From positions 1 through 64,000 of the forward strand of contig JAAEZQ010000011.1 in NCBI GenBank assembly GCA_018222805.1: 64,000 nt of DNA. The letters are read 5' to 3'. The translations under genes and the position numbers were made by a program. Shown piece after piece: positions 28,754 to 38,071 of this stretch. Within the stretch, counting starts at the first letter, position 1; each line of letters starts with the position of its first letter. The notes under the pieces were generated by a model that saw only the letters and a list, made by a program, of their open reading frames with translations, had not been told where the DNA came from and did not search any database. The DNA is from Vibrionaceae bacterium (GTDB lineage Bacteria; Pseudomonadota; Gammaproteobacteria; Enterobacterales; Vibrionaceae).

Positions 28754-30841
28754 ATGGCAGATTTATCAAAGTACAGAAACATTGGTATTTTCGCGCACGT
28801 TGATGCGGGTAAAACTACCACCACTGAGCGTATTCTAAAGCTTACTGGTAAAATCCACAAAACTGGTGAAGTACACGACGGTGAGTCTACAACTGACTTC
28901 ATGGAGCAGGAAGCTGAGCGTGGTATTACAATCCAATCAGCAGCGGTAACTTGTGAGTGGAATGGTCACCGCCTAAACGTTATCGATACTCCGGGACACG
29001 TTGACTTTACTGTAGAAGTATACCGTTCACTAAAAGTTCTTGATGGTGGTATCGGTGTATTCTGTGGTTCTGGTGGTGTTGAGCCTCAGTCAGAGACTAA
29101 CTGGCGTTACGCTAACGACTCAGAAGTATCTCGTCTGATCTTCGTTAACAAACTGGACCGTATGGGTGCAGACTTCTACAACGTAGTTGATCAAGTAAAG
29201 AATGTTCTAGCGGCGAACCCACTAGTTATGGTTCTTCCAATCGGTCGTGAAGATGACTTCGTTGGTGTTGTTGATCTGCTATCTCGTAAAGCATACGTAT
29301 GGGATGACTCAGGTCTTCCAGAAAACTACGAAGTTCAAGACGTGCCAGCTGACATGGTTGACGACGTAGAAGCTTACCGTGAAGAGCTAGTTGAAACTGC
29401 GGTAGAGCAAGACGACGATCTAATGGAAGCTTACATGGAAGGTGAAGAGCCTTCTATCGAAGATCTAAAACGTTGTATCCGTAAAGGTACTCGTGACCTA
29501 GCATTCTTCCCAACATTCTGTGGTTCTGCGTTCAAGAACAAGGGTGTTCAGCTAGTACTAGACGCAGTTGTAGATTACCTACCTTCTCCAACAGAAGTAG
29601 ATCCTCAGCCTCTAACAGATAAAGAAACTGGTGAACCAACAGGTGAAGTAGCGACTGTATCTGCAGATGAGCCTCTACGTGCTCTAGCGTTCAAGATCAT
29701 GGACGACCGTTTCGGTGCCCTAACATTCATCCGTATCTACTCTGGTGTAATGAAGAAAGGCGACACAGTACTTAACGCTGCGACAGGTAAAACTGAGCGT
29801 ATCGGCCGTATGTGTGAAATGCAAGCTGACGACCGTAACGAGATCACTGAAGCTCAAGCGGGTGACATCATCGCTGTTGTTGGTATGAAGAACGTTCAAA
29901 CAGGTCACACTCTATGTGATCCTAAGCACGAATGTACTCTAGAGCCAATGATCTTCCCAGAACCAGTAATCTCTATCGCTGTTAAGCCTAAAGATAAAGG
30001 CGGTTCTGAGAAAATGGGTATCGCGATCGGTAAAATGGTTGCAGAAGATCCATCATTCCAAGTTGAGACTGATGAAGATTCAGGTGAAACTATCCTGAAA
30101 GGTATGGGTGAACTTCACCTAGACATCAAGGTAGACATCCTTAAGCGTACTTACGGCGTTGAGCTAGAAGTAGGTGCTCCACAGGTAGCTTACCGTGAAA
30201 CTATCACTCAACCAGTTGAAGATAGCTACACGCACAAGAAGCAGTCTGGTGGTTCTGGTCAGTTCGGTAAGATCGACTACCGTATCAAACCAGGTGAGCC
30301 AAACTCTGGCTTCACGTTCAAATCAACAGTTGTTGGTGGTAACGTACCTAAAGAATTCTGGCCTGCAGTTGAGAAAGGCTTTGCGTCAATGATGGAGCAC
30401 GGTGTTCTAGCTGGCTTCCCAACTCTAGACGTTGAAGTTGAACTATTCGACGGTGGTTTCCACGCAGTTGACTCTTCAGCTATCGCGTACGAAATCGCTG
30501 CGAAAGGCGCATTCCGTCAGTCTATGCCTAAAGCGGGTGCACAGCTTCTTGAGCCTATCATGCACGTTGACGTATTCTCTCCAGAAGATAACGTTGGTGA
30601 TGTAATCGGTGACCTTAACCGTCGTCGTGGTATGATCAAAGACCAACAAGCTGGTGCTACTGGTGTTCGTATTAAAGCAGACGTTCCTCTATCAGAAATG
30701 TTTGGTTACATCGGTCACCTACGTACTATCACTTCTGGTCGTGGTCAGTTCTCTATGGAGTTCGCACACTACGCACCTTGTCCAGCAAACGTTGCTGAGC
30801 AAGTAATCGCAGAAGTTAAAGAGCGTAACGCTAAGAAGTAA
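28754..30841 (+). CDS. fusA2: Elongation factor G (second paralogue, FusA2 type)
   Basis: Ribosomal translocase GTPase. G motifs [12 protein letters not shown] (G1), RGITIQSA (G2), DTPGHVDF (G3), NKLDRMG (G4), then domains II-V. The start at 28754 (MADLSKYRN) gives 695 residues; an upstream ATG at 28697 would add 19 residues that do not fit the family. It lies by radA as does the second EF-G gene of V. cholerae, away from the rpsL-rpsG-fusA operon. Codon bias is strong, so it is probably well expressed. Confidence 0.93.
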   Translation: MADLSKYRNIGIFAHVDAGKTTTTERILKLTGKIHKTGEVHDGESTTDFMEQEAERGITIQSAAVTCEWNGHRLNVIDTPGHVDFTVEVYRSLKVLDGGIGVFCGSGGVEPQSETNWRYANDSEVSRLIFVNKLDRMGADFYNVVDQVKNVLAANPLVMVLPIGREDDFVGVVDLLSRKAYVWDDSGLPENYEVQDVPADMVDDVEAYREELVETAVEQDDDLMEAYMEGEEPSIEDLKRCIRKGTRDLAFFPTFCGSAFKNKGVQLVLDAVVDYLPSPTEVDPQPLTDKETGEPTGEVATVSADEPLRALAFKIMDDRFGALTFIRIYSGVMKKGDTVLNAATGKTERIGRMCEMQADDRNEITEAQAGDIIAVVGMKNVQTGHTLCDPKHECTLEPMIFPEPVISIAVKPKDKGGSEKMGIAIGKMVAEDPSFQVETDEDSGETILKGMGELHLDIKVDILKRTYGVELEVGAPQVAYRETITQPVEDSYTHKKQSGGSGQFGKIDYRIKPGEPNSGFTFKSTVVGGNVPKEFWPAVEKGFASMMEHGVLAGFPTLDVEVELFDGGFHAVDSSAIAYEIAAKGAFRQSMPKAGAQLLEPIMHVDVFSPEDNVGDVIGDLNRRRGMIKDQQAGATGVRIKADVPLSEMFGYIGHLRTITSGRGQFSMEFAHYAPCPANVAEQVIAEVKERNAKK

Positions 30842-30865
30842 TTCTTAACTTAACTCTATGATTTC

Positions 30866-30895
30866 AAAGCCCCGCTAAGTGCGGGGCTTTTTATT
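30866..30895 (+). terminator. Intrinsic terminator after fusA2
   Basis: AAAGCCCCGC-TAAGT-GCGGGGCTTTTTATT, a perfect 10-bp stem with a T-run. Confidence 0.92.
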
Positions 30896-30933
30896 AATCT
30901 AGAAACAGAATTTAGTTATCCAATTAAAACTCT

Positions 30934-31860
30934 TCAGTCTGTTAGCGCGATGGTTTTAAAGTCTCGATTAACCGATTTTTCAAAACTTTCGATTTCTTCC
31001 TTCAGCCACTGTGCAAACAATTGCGCCTTGGGTCGCTGCAGATATCCCTTTGGTGCACATAAGTAATAGGCGAATTTAGGCTTGATGGCGATGTCTCCAA
31101 TACGAACCAACTTACCTGTTCGAAAATATTGGTAAGCTAGACTGTGCTTCACTAGAGCTACACCTTGTAATGATAAAGCTGCCTCAAGCACGAGATGGGA
31201 ACCGCTGTATTTTAGTGCTGGTTTTGCGGATCGTTGTCCCAGCCTTTCTAACCACATATTCCAATCGAGATCAGGCCAAAGATCTTCGATAAGTTCAGCT
31301 TTTCTCAAGTCTTCGATGCTATAAATGCCGTGCTCTTTCTGATAAACCGGATGACAGGCAGGATAGAAGGCTTCATCCATCAACCATTGTGATTCTAAAT
31401 TTGGGTAGTTTCCTAAGCCGTAACGAACGCATATATCTATCTGACTATCCTGGAAAGAAACCAGTTCGTTAGTCGGTTCCAGTAGTAGTGATAGTTCAGG
31501 ATGGCGCTGTCGAAAAGCTGTGATTTTTGGAACTAGCCAATGGTGAGCAAACGAAGGAAGTGTAGAGATAGAAAGTTGGTTTGGGTTGGGATCTTGGTTA
31601 ATCAGACGAACACCTTGTTGTATGTGACTAAATCCTCTTTCTGTTTGAGCAAATAGTAATTCACCTTGCGGTGTTAAGAGTATCTTCCTATGTTGGCGAA
31701 CAAAAAGATCCGTTCCCAAAAACTCTTCTAACTGGCGGATTTGTTGGCTAATTGCTGCGGGCGTAACAAACAAGTGCTTTGCTGCGGTTTTAAAGCTTCC
31801 TTCTTTGGCTGCGATGAAGAAATAGTATAAGCCTTGTAGAGGCGGCATTCGATCTTTCAC
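30934..31860 (-). CDS. LysR-family transcriptional regulator (GcvA-like)
   Basis: 308 residues. The N-terminal winged helix-turn-helix (LQGLYYFFIAAKEGSFKTAA, VTPAAISQQIRQLEEFLG; residues 8-55) is followed by a periplasmic-binding-protein-like effector domain (about 93-295). It reads away from a DUF1127 gene 98 bases distant, a pairing common in vibrios. The LPPLxAL-type start resembles the GcvA/AmpR branch. The target is unknown; the adjacent DUF1127 gene is the obvious candidate. Confidence 0.88.
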   Translation of the reverse strand: MKDRMPPLQGLYYFFIAAKEGSFKTAAKHLFVTPAAISQQIRQLEEFLGTDLFVRQHRKILLTPQGELLFAQTERGFSHIQQGVRLINQDPNPNQLSISTLPSFAHHWLVPKITAFRQRHPELSLLLEPTNELVSFQDSQIDICVRYGLGNYPNLESQWLMDEAFYPACHPVYQKEHGIYSIEDLRKAELIEDLWPDLDWNMWLERLGQRSAKPALKYSGSHLVLEAALSLQGVALVKHSLAYQYFRTGKLVRIGDIAIKPKFAYYLCAPKGYLQRPKAQLFAQWLKEEIESFEKSVNRDFKTIALTD

Positions 31861-31958
31861 ATTAGTTTTCCTTAACTCAATGGCAGATTCTATCGTTTGA
31901 GAGTATTAGGGTAGTCGTTGATTATTAAGTGGTCAACAAAACGCTAGGAGTCAGAGAG

Positions 31959-32168
31959 ATGGAAAACACTAAAAGCAATGGCGAGCAAGCTTTTTTAACG
32001 AGACAACAAACGTGGATTCAGTTAATTTTTTCTAAACTCTACCTATGGAGAAGGAGTCATCGAACTCGTCGTCACTTAAGGAACTTACCTGAGCATCTTT
32101 GGGATGATATTGGTTTGGAAAAACATGAGGTGTTGAAAGAAAGCCGTAAACCATTTTGGAGAACGTAG
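31959..32168 (+). CDS. DUF1127 small protein
   Basis: 69-residue basic protein with the C-terminal DUF1127 arginine-rich motif (RRSHRTRRHLRNLPEHLWDD, then IGLEKHEV). ATG 31959 is chosen because AGGAG lies 8 bases upstream (31946-31950); a GTG at 31929 lacks one. DUF1127 proteins have been linked elsewhere to RNA binding and phosphate or carbon control. Followed by a bidirectional terminator. Confidence 0.85.
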   Translation: MENTKSNGEQAFLTRQQTWIQLIFSKLYLWRRSHRTRRHLRNLPEHLWDDIGLEKHEVLKESRKPFWRT

Positions 32169-32185
32169 TTTGAATGATGAAAGAT

Positions 32186-32218
32186 AAGCACTCCCCAAAC
32201 AAGTATTGAGGAGTGCTT
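32186..32218. terminator. Bidirectional terminator (DUF1127 gene / acyl-CoA ligase)
   Basis: AAGCACTCC...GGAGTGCTT perfect 9-bp stem between convergent genes. Confidence 0.75.
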
Positions 32219-32225
32219 GACTTGA

Positions 32226-33923
32226 TTATAAGTCTTCTTCCCACAAGACTAATTGACCTTTCGGCCAATTGTGCCCAAGTTCGTGGTACTTTTGTTCCAG
32301 TACATGACGCTTTATTTTGAGTGTTGGGGTAAGGATGCCATTCTCGATACTCCAGGGATCTTTGATCATCAATACGCCTTTTATTTGCTCGTGAGATGCC
32401 AGCTCTTGATTCATTAGCTCAATGACTTTGCGTGTGGAGCGCTCATAGCGTTCTTTGTCGAAATGAGGAAAATCATGCGGCACAACCAACAATATTGGGC
32501 CAGGTAAGCCAAGGCCAATAAGACACATCATCTCTATACGGCTGTATTCGAACAGTTTCTTTTCAATCGGAACGGGAGAAACGAACTTCCCTTTAGCGGT
32601 TTTAAACGTGTCTTTTTTGCGGCCTTGAATGGTAAGGTAACCATCAGCATCAATCGCTCCAATGTCACCTGTGTGCAGCCAGCCTTCTGAATCAAAGGAC
32701 TCTTGAGTCGCGATGTCATTTTTATAGTAGCCAGAGAATAGCCCTTTACTGCGAACCATAATTTCACTGTCATCAGCAATTTTCAGTTCTATGCCAGGGC
32801 CAGCGTTGCCGACGGTGCCAATTTTATCGGCTCTAAAAGGATAATTGATGGTGCTGTAAGCAAAAGATTCCGTCATCCCCCACGCTTCGGTAATATTTAG
32901 CCCCACACTGTGGTACCACTCTAACAGTGCCGGAGAAACAGGAGCGGAACCACAACCCAATACTCGGGCTTGATCTAAACCCAGCCCGACCGCGAGCTTC
33001 TTCTTAATCAGTGAGTTCACAAATGGTATCTTGAGAAGAATATTCAGAGACTTTTGTGGTAACTTATCTTGAATACGCTGCTGGAATAACGTCCACAACC
33101 TTGGTACTGAGATGAACAAAGTAGGGCGGTGCATCTTTACATCTTCAATAAAGGTGTCGAGTGACTCTGGAAAGGCGGTGGGAACACCACCCATAATTGA
33201 AGAACCGAATATATATACACGTTCAGTAATATGCGCGAGTGGTAAGTAGGAGAACAATCTGTCGTTTGGTTGTATACCAATATGATTGATCAACTGTTGC
33301 ACAGACCAACTGAATGCGCCGTAGGTCAGCATTGCACCTTTTGGTAAGCCAGAAGTACCGGATGTATAGACCAACGACATCAGTTTTTCATCGTAGTGCT
33401 GGGGACGCTCTACACTCGGCACCTGCTGTGCAATCAGTTCAGTATATTGATATTGACACATAGGCGCAGTGTTATATGGCAGAGCGATACTGATCAGGTC
33501 GCTCATTTCATTAATCACTTGCTGTGTTGCCTTGGCGTCATCCAACTTACCGCCGATAATCGCCTTACTTTCACTGTGCGTGAGGCAGTATTCGATGGTG
33601 TCCGCGCCAGCCGTTGGGAAGATGGGTACACTAACGTAATCCCCCAGCATCATAGCCAAATCACAGATGAACCATTCTGCGCAATTTTTGGAGATTAACG
33701 CGATCTTATCACCAGGATTAATACCAAGGTTTCGTAATGCACTCACCAGCTTTAGAGCTTGGTCGGCGACTTCTGCGTAAGTGAATTCAACGAATTCCCT
33801 ATTGATAATTTGCTTTAAGTAAACCTCATTTGGACGCTCCTCTGCCCACTTTAGAATCATTTCATTTGGTGGAGGGAGAGCGCAACCAGCTGAGGTGTTG
33901 GTTATATCCGGCTGATGCATCAT
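32226..33923 (-). CDS. AMP-dependent long-chain acyl-CoA ligase
   Basis: ANL-superfamily adenylating enzyme, about 565 residues. P-loop LVYTSGTSGLPKGAM near residue 180, AWGMTES near 345, LHTGDIGAIDADGY near 420 and the C-terminal lysine region GRKKDTFKTAKGKF near 437. This is the FAA1/FadD15-like type that activates fatty acids as CoA thioesters. ATG 33923 is preferred because GGAG lies 6 bases upstream; ATG 33935 is an alternative. It corresponds in position to V. cholerae VC2341. Exact chain length preference unknown. Confidence 0.9.
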   Translation of the reverse strand: MMHQPDITNTSAGCALPPPNEMILKWAEERPNEVYLKQIINREFVEFTYAEVADQALKLVSALRNLGINPGDKIALISKNCAEWFICDLAMMLGDYVSVPIFPTAGADTIEYCLTHSESKAIIGGKLDDAKATQQVINEMSDLISIALPYNTAPMCQYQYTELIAQQVPSVERPQHYDEKLMSLVYTSGTSGLPKGAMLTYGAFSWSVQQLINHIGIQPNDRLFSYLPLAHITERVYIFGSSIMGGVPTAFPESLDTFIEDVKMHRPTLFISVPRLWTLFQQRIQDKLPQKSLNILLKIPFVNSLIKKKLAVGLGLDQARVLGCGSAPVSPALLEWYHSVGLNITEAWGMTESFAYSTINYPFRADKIGTVGNAGPGIELKIADDSEIMVRSKGLFSGYYKNDIATQESFDSEGWLHTGDIGAIDADGYLTIQGRKKDTFKTAKGKFVSPVPIEKKLFEYSRIEMMCLIGLGLPGPILLVVPHDFPHFDKERYERSTRKVIELMNQELASHEQIKGVLMIKDPWSIENGILTPTLKIKRHVLEQKYHELGHNWPKGQLVLWEEDL

Positions 33924-34066
33924 AAGTGACTCCATGTCTTCTCGTTTTTATGATTGTTAATATATTGTTAACTTTAGCATGTGAGTCACTGTTCGGGAAT
34001 GCATTTTGACGAAATATGCGGCTAAGATAGTGCTAATTCTGACCTACACTGACGAGAAAATGAGTT

Positions 34067-34795
34067 CTAAAATTGTTGTCGGTAGCTGGCTGGAGAGAAA
34101 CCTGTCTTCTTCTTAAAAATACGTGAGAAGTAAGAGACATCGTGGTAACCACATTGGTAAGCGATATACGCAATCTTCATTGAGTCGTCTTCGGTGAGCA
34201 TCTTTTTGGCTAATGAAATACGCTTGGCGGTGACATAATCACGAAAGCACATACCAACCTTGCGACGAAATACTTTCGAAAAGTAGGTCGTAGAGTAATG
34301 ACAGATCGCGGCCGCATCTTCTTCACGCAACTCCCGGTGAATATTATTTGCGATATAGTCCACGACCTCAGAAAAATTTGCCTTACCATTCTTCGAATAT
34401 GATCGTTGCGGCAAAGAGTGAGAGCCTTCAAGGCTATGATTAAAAAAGTATTTGAGCTTAATCTGAGATAACCAATGTGACAGATAGTTATCGTTTAACG
34501 CATAGTACTCAGCGGTTATGTGTTTTGGTGGTAGTTTGTCATCATCGATGTCAGTCGTGTGAACAACAATAAGTTTTTTATCTAGATTTTCACATAGTGT
34601 TGTAATGGTTTTTAACAACTCGTTCGGACTGCCAGTTACATAGTAAAAAAAATAACCGAACTCTTTGTCACTTATCACTGCTATGTCATTGCAGTGATCA
34701 AGTAATTCGAAGTATTGCGTAAATACCCATCGGAATTGTTCTGGCAGAGAAGCTAAGGGCTCTCCCATCCAACACGCTTTAACAAGCCTATCCAT
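34067..34795 (-). CDS. AraC-type regulator divergent from the Tad locus
   Basis: 242 residues. The C-terminal 100 form a full AraC/XylS DNA-binding domain with two helix-turn-helix units (LREEDAAAICHYSTTYFSKV, then MKIAYIAYQCGYHDVSYFSR) ending FKKKTGFSPASYRQQF. The N-terminal 130 residues match no ligand domain I know. It is transcribed away from flp across a 397-base gap, so it is a plausible Tad regulator. That role is inferred from position. Confidence 0.85.
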   Translation of the reverse strand: MDRLVKACWMGEPLASLPEQFRWVFTQYFELLDHCNDIAVISDKEFGYFFYYVTGSPNELLKTITTLCENLDKKLIVVHTTDIDDDKLPPKHITAEYYALNDNYLSHWLSQIKLKYFFNHSLEGSHSLPQRSYSKNGKANFSEVVDYIANNIHRELREEDAAAICHYSTTYFSKVFRRKVGMCFRDYVTAKRISLAKKMLTEDDSMKIAYIAYQCGYHDVSYFSRIFKKKTGFSPASYRQQF

Positions 34796-35192
34796 ATAAA
34801 ATCCATTTAACTCATACTTAGCGTTTTAACCCGGACCAACCCATCGAATCTCTATCCTTGAGTGTTTAGATTAATCCTTTCGTTTATTAATTTTTGGTTA
34901 AAATCATTTTTTAGTTTTATTAGTCAAAAGATTATGGTGGAAATTCAAACAACCAGGTGTGATGTCTCTCCCAAATATCATAGCTACTAATCTCATATTT
35001 AATACAGCATACTGATAAATACATTGATAGCAAAAAAGTACCAATGAATGGCAAAAATATCCTAACGTTCTAACACTTTTCTAACCTAAATTGATTTCGA
35101 AACCCCTGCTTAAGTAGGGCTGTTTCATGAGGGGTTAAACACTAAAATCAATATTAAAGATCTCTAAAACGGATCTTTAGGGGGCATTTAAA
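34796..35192. promoter_or_regulatory. flp promoter region
   Basis: 397 bases, strongly AT-rich between 34860 and 35090, between the AraC-type gene and flp. It holds a hairpin AACCCCT...AGGGGTT at 35101-35136 in the presumed flp leader. AT richness suggests H-NS silencing. I saw no convincing sigma-70 or sigma-54 box. Confidence 0.45.
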
Positions 35193-35381
35193 ATGGATAA
35201 ATTTACACAAGTACTTAAAGACTTTTGGAATGATGAAGAAGGCTTGACACTTCTTGAATATATTCTTGGTGCGGCGCTGATTGTTGCTGCGGTAATAGGC
35301 TCGGGTTTCTGGGAAAATATGGCCAATAAATTTAATGATGTAGGCGATTGTATTGATGATCCAACACTTACTGGTTGTTAG
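35193..35381 (+). CDS. flp: Flp-type major pilin
   Basis: 62-residue prepilin of the Tad/Flp type IVb class. The leader ends NDEEG (Gly17), and cleavage leaves LTLLEYILGAALIVAAVIG with the required Glu+5 and Tyr+6 of the Flp motif. A hydrophobic helix and a short tail with two Cys (GDCIDD, TGC) follow. It is the subunit of the Tad pilus and the first gene of the locus. The two C-terminal Cys could form a disulfide. Confidence 0.93.
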   Translation: MDKFTQVLKDFWNDEEGLTLLEYILGAALIVAAVIGSGFWENMANKFNDVGDCIDDPTLTGC

Positions 35382-35399
35382 TTTGGAGGTAACACAGTA

Positions 35400-35888
35400 G
35401 TGGTGACCAACTTAGCATTATGGGCAATACTGCTGATGATAGGTGTCTCTGATGCTCAGAGGCACCGAATTCCCAACCAACTTGTTATTGCCTTGATGTT
35501 GTGTGTGTGTGTGGATGTTTACATGCAGGCCGATGTAGAGTGGTGGTTTCATATTAAAGGGTTCTTGCTCACATTTGCAGCTTGTTTTTGCTTGTACCTT
35601 ATGCGAGTGATGGCTGGTGGGGATGTCAAGTTGCTAGCAGTTGTCGCATTCTGGCTAGGTGCAACTGAGATGTGGCAAGCCGTACCTTATATGATAATCG
35701 CTGGAGGAGTCACGGGGTTATTTTACCTAGCTTTGTATTTAGCATCTACGAGTGAGCCCATTAGTATCCAGGTCAAAGTTTATGCGGTACAGAAGATGAC
35801 CAGAGGCTGGAGAAGCAAGCAACCGTTAGTGATTCCTTTTGCGCCATCAATAGTCATCGGTTTGGCTTATTATTTTTATATTCATTAA
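35400..35888 (+). CDS. tadV: Tad prepilin peptidase (TadV/CpaA)
   Basis: Inner-membrane aspartyl protease that cleaves Flp and the TadE/F pseudopilins. 162 residues with about six hydrophobic segments. The catalytic aspartates are in ISDAQRHRIPN-like GVSDAQRHRIPN (about residue 19) and AGGDVKLLA (about 76). It lacks the methylase domain of PilD, as usual for TadV. GTG start 35400 follows GGAGGT by 9 bases. A (TG)7 tract lies inside the gene (35500-35513). Confidence 0.9.
   Translation: MVTNLALWAILLMIGVSDAQRHRIPNQLVIALMLCVCVDVYMQADVEWWFHIKGFLLTFAACFCLYLMRVMAGGDVKLLAVVAFWLGATEMWQAVPYMIIAGGVTGLFYLALYLASTSEPISIQVKVYAVQKMTRGWRSKQPLVIPFAPSIVIGLAYYFYIH
35500..35513. repeat. (TG)7 dinucleotide tract inside tadV
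   Basis: Seven uninterrupted TG units code for Cys-Val-Cys-Val in the second hydrophobic segment of the prepilin peptidase. Gain or loss of one unit would shift the frame. Confidence 0.8.
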
Positions 35889-35904
35889 ATTTACATACAT
35901 CAAA

Positions 35905-35954
35905 CCGCCAGGTGGCGGCTACAGTGATTTGTTAGGTTTGGCAGGGAGTTGCCA
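35905..35954 (+). promoter_or_regulatory. Two tandem hairpins between tadV and the AAA gene
   Basis: CCGCCA-GG-TGGCGG (35905-35918) and TGGCA-GGGAGT-TGCCA (35939-35954) in a 103-base gap. Neither has a T-run, so they are more likely RNA processing or attenuation elements than full terminators. They separate the two pilin genes from the assembly genes. Confidence 0.55.
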
Positions 35955-35991
35955 CACATAGCCGTGCCATACATCAGGAGGGCACAAACCC

Positions 35992-37299
35992 ATGTCTACA
36001 ATACCTAAAACCAATTTAGTGCCACAAATATCACCACCACCAACGCCAACATCAGAAGATGACTTAGGTATACCGAGTGCGGTTATCGAACATCTTCTTA
36101 TTAAGCATATTTCTGCCTATCCGAAATCCAATTTGGTCGAGCTATCCAGTCGAATGTGTGTGGTTTCATCCATTGTCGAAAATTCGCTTGCGCACCTTCG
36201 TGCCCGCAGTTGGGTGGAAGTCTATCAACCATTAAATGCGACAAGTTCTTACTCTAACGTTCGTTATGGTTTAACAGAGTTGGGTATGGCAGAAGCTGAG
36301 TTGGCTTTTCGTCGAGAGGCGTATATTGGTCCGGTTCCTGTGTCGTTAGAACAGTATTGGGATGTTGTTGAGCGGCAAAATCTGCGTAATCAACCCATTG
36401 CTCGAGCGGATGTGGAACGAGCATTGGATGATGTTTATGGAGCTGAGCGTTTAATACCTGTTTTAGGGCCAGCAATCAACTCTGGCCGGGCACTATTGCT
36501 TTATGGGCATGCAGGCACTGGTAAAAGTTATGTTGCAGCGCGCGTTCTCAATGCATTGAACACGTCTGTCTTTATTCCTCATGCCGTATATGCTGACGGC
36601 AATATTATTAAAGTTTTCTCTGAGCACCATCACAAACGGGTGGATAACTCTGAGAGCAAAACGTTTGTTAAATTGGGTGACCATTATGATAAGCGCTGGG
36701 TGTTGTGTGAAAGACCGAATATTCAGGTTGGCGGCGAGTTGACCATGGATATGTTGGAGGTCAACCACACAGAGCATAATCGTGTCTGGAATGCACCACT
36801 GCAAATGATGGCCAATAATGGCATTTTTGTAATTGATGATTTAGGGCGTCAATCTATGCCGGTTGCCGCCGTGCTCAACCGCTGGATTGTTCCGATGGAA
36901 TATTTTGTTGATCACCTTGGTTTGCCAAATGGACAACAGATATCGGTACCGTTTTTGCTGACACTGGCTTTTTCATCCAACCTTCCACCAAGTTCTATTG
37001 CTGATCCGGCATTTTTACGACGACTTGGCTACAAGATTGAATTTAATCCTCTAGAGTTAGATGAGTACCGTCAGTTGTGGATGGATTTATCAGAAGCTTA
37101 TCAACTGATTTTAGAGGAAGGATTTTTTGACCGATTAAAGCAACTGCATGATGAGACGGGTACGGGGTATTTCCCATGTTTACCAAAAGATATTTTAGGG
37201 ATTAGTCGAGATATTTTGAAGTTCGAGGAAATAGGGGAGCAGGTGTCAACCGAGATTCTGGCGCGTGCTTGGGGGCTCTATTTTACCGTTGATGAATAA
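35992..37299 (+). CDS. Tad-linked winged-helix AAA+ ATPase
   Basis: 435-residue cytoplasmic protein. A Pro-rich start leads to a winged-helix-like region (about 30-105, ending YGLTELGMAEAEL, a MarR-like wing) and then a AAA+ core: Walker A GHAGTGKS (172-179), Walker B FVIDDLGRQ (279-287), a sensor-1-like LAFSSNL and a possible Arg finger in FLRRLGYKIEF. It is not one of the canonical Tad motors (TadA, TadZ). It sits between tadV and rcpC. Role unknown; regulation or assembly remodelling is inference. Confidence 0.8.
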   Translation: MSTIPKTNLVPQISPPPTPTSEDDLGIPSAVIEHLLIKHISAYPKSNLVELSSRMCVVSSIVENSLAHLRARSWVEVYQPLNATSSYSNVRYGLTELGMAEAELAFRREAYIGPVPVSLEQYWDVVERQNLRNQPIARADVERALDDVYGAERLIPVLGPAINSGRALLLYGHAGTGKSYVAARVLNALNTSVFIPHAVYADGNIIKVFSEHHHKRVDNSESKTFVKLGDHYDKRWVLCERPNIQVGGELTMDMLEVNHTEHNRVWNAPLQMMANNGIFVIDDLGRQSMPVAAVLNRWIVPMEYFVDHLGLPNGQQISVPFLLTLAFSSNLPPSSIADPAFLRRLGYKIEFNPLELDEYRQLWMDLSEAYQLILEEGFFDRLKQLHDETGTGYFPCLPKDILGISRDILKFEEIGEQVSTEILARAWGLYFTVDE

Positions 37300-37314
37300 A
37301 AATGAGGGGATGTC

Positions 37315-38064
37315 ATGAGCAGGACACAAATTGTCATGCTGCTATTGCTATCAATTGCGTTTGGTTTGGGGGCCGTGATGATTGCAAAGCAGTGGTTAGA
37401 TAGTCAGACGCAGCCCACCGTAAAGCTTGAAGAAGTCGAGCGACACCCGGTCCTAGTAGCTGCAATGGAAATAGAACCAGGCGTTATTATTGAAGAGAAG
37501 CACCTAAAAACGAGACTAATGGAAGTCGATTGGATAGAAGAAACAACGCTTACGGAGCCATCTCAAGCGATTGGCAAAGTAGCTTCCAACTCGATTTATG
37601 AAGGCGAACTAGTAAACCCAAACCGGATAGCCGTACTTGGTGAAGGGGTGACATTAGCCGCCATGATACCTGAAGATAAGCGGGCACTTACCATTCGAGT
37701 CAACGATGTAATTGGCGTTGCAGGTTTTCTGCTCCCTGGTAATAAAGTTGATGTTCTTAATACCAGAGGAAAGGATGGTGGTGCTAGAACTAGCACAGTC
37801 TTGAAGAATATTAAAGTGTTGGCGGTTGACCAAACTGCAAGAACAAAAGATAACAAGCCAGTTATCGTACGAGCGGTTACCCTAGAAGTGTCACCAAAAG
37901 AAGCAGAGAAACTGTTAACTGAAAATAGTAAAGGAAGTATTCAGTTGGCATTAAGAAATCCGCTAACCGTTGATAAAGTGCCGCCGAAAAGAACCTACAC
38001 ACCACGACCAAGTGTGACGGTAATTAAAGGCTCTCAAACTTCCAATGTACGTGTGAGCAATTAG
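37315..38064 (+). CDS. rcpC: Pilus assembly protein RcpC/CpaB
   Basis: 249 residues with an N-terminal membrane anchor (IVMLLLLSIAFGLGAVMIA). An SAF domain follows (VLVAAMEIEPGVIIEEKHL, about residues 45-110), then the RcpC/CpaB domain (IPEDKRALTIRVNDVIGVAG, about 115-210). It is thought to stabilise or gate the RcpA secretin in the periplasm. The order rcpC-rcpA is the classic Tad arrangement. Confidence 0.92.
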   Translation: MSRTQIVMLLLLSIAFGLGAVMIAKQWLDSQTQPTVKLEEVERHPVLVAAMEIEPGVIIEEKHLKTRLMEVDWIEETTLTEPSQAIGKVASNSIYEGELVNPNRIAVLGEGVTLAAMIPEDKRALTIRVNDVIGVAGFLLPGNKVDVLNTRGKDGGARTSTVLKNIKVLAVDQTARTKDNKPVIVRAVTLEVSPKEAEKLLTENSKGSIQLALRNPLTVDKVPPKRTYTPRPSVTVIKGSQTSNVRVSN

Positions 38065-38071
38065 GTGAATT

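Noticed and set aside
34796..35192. sigma-54 promoter for flp
   Set aside because: A TGGCA occurs near 35048 but no GC element at the right spacing.
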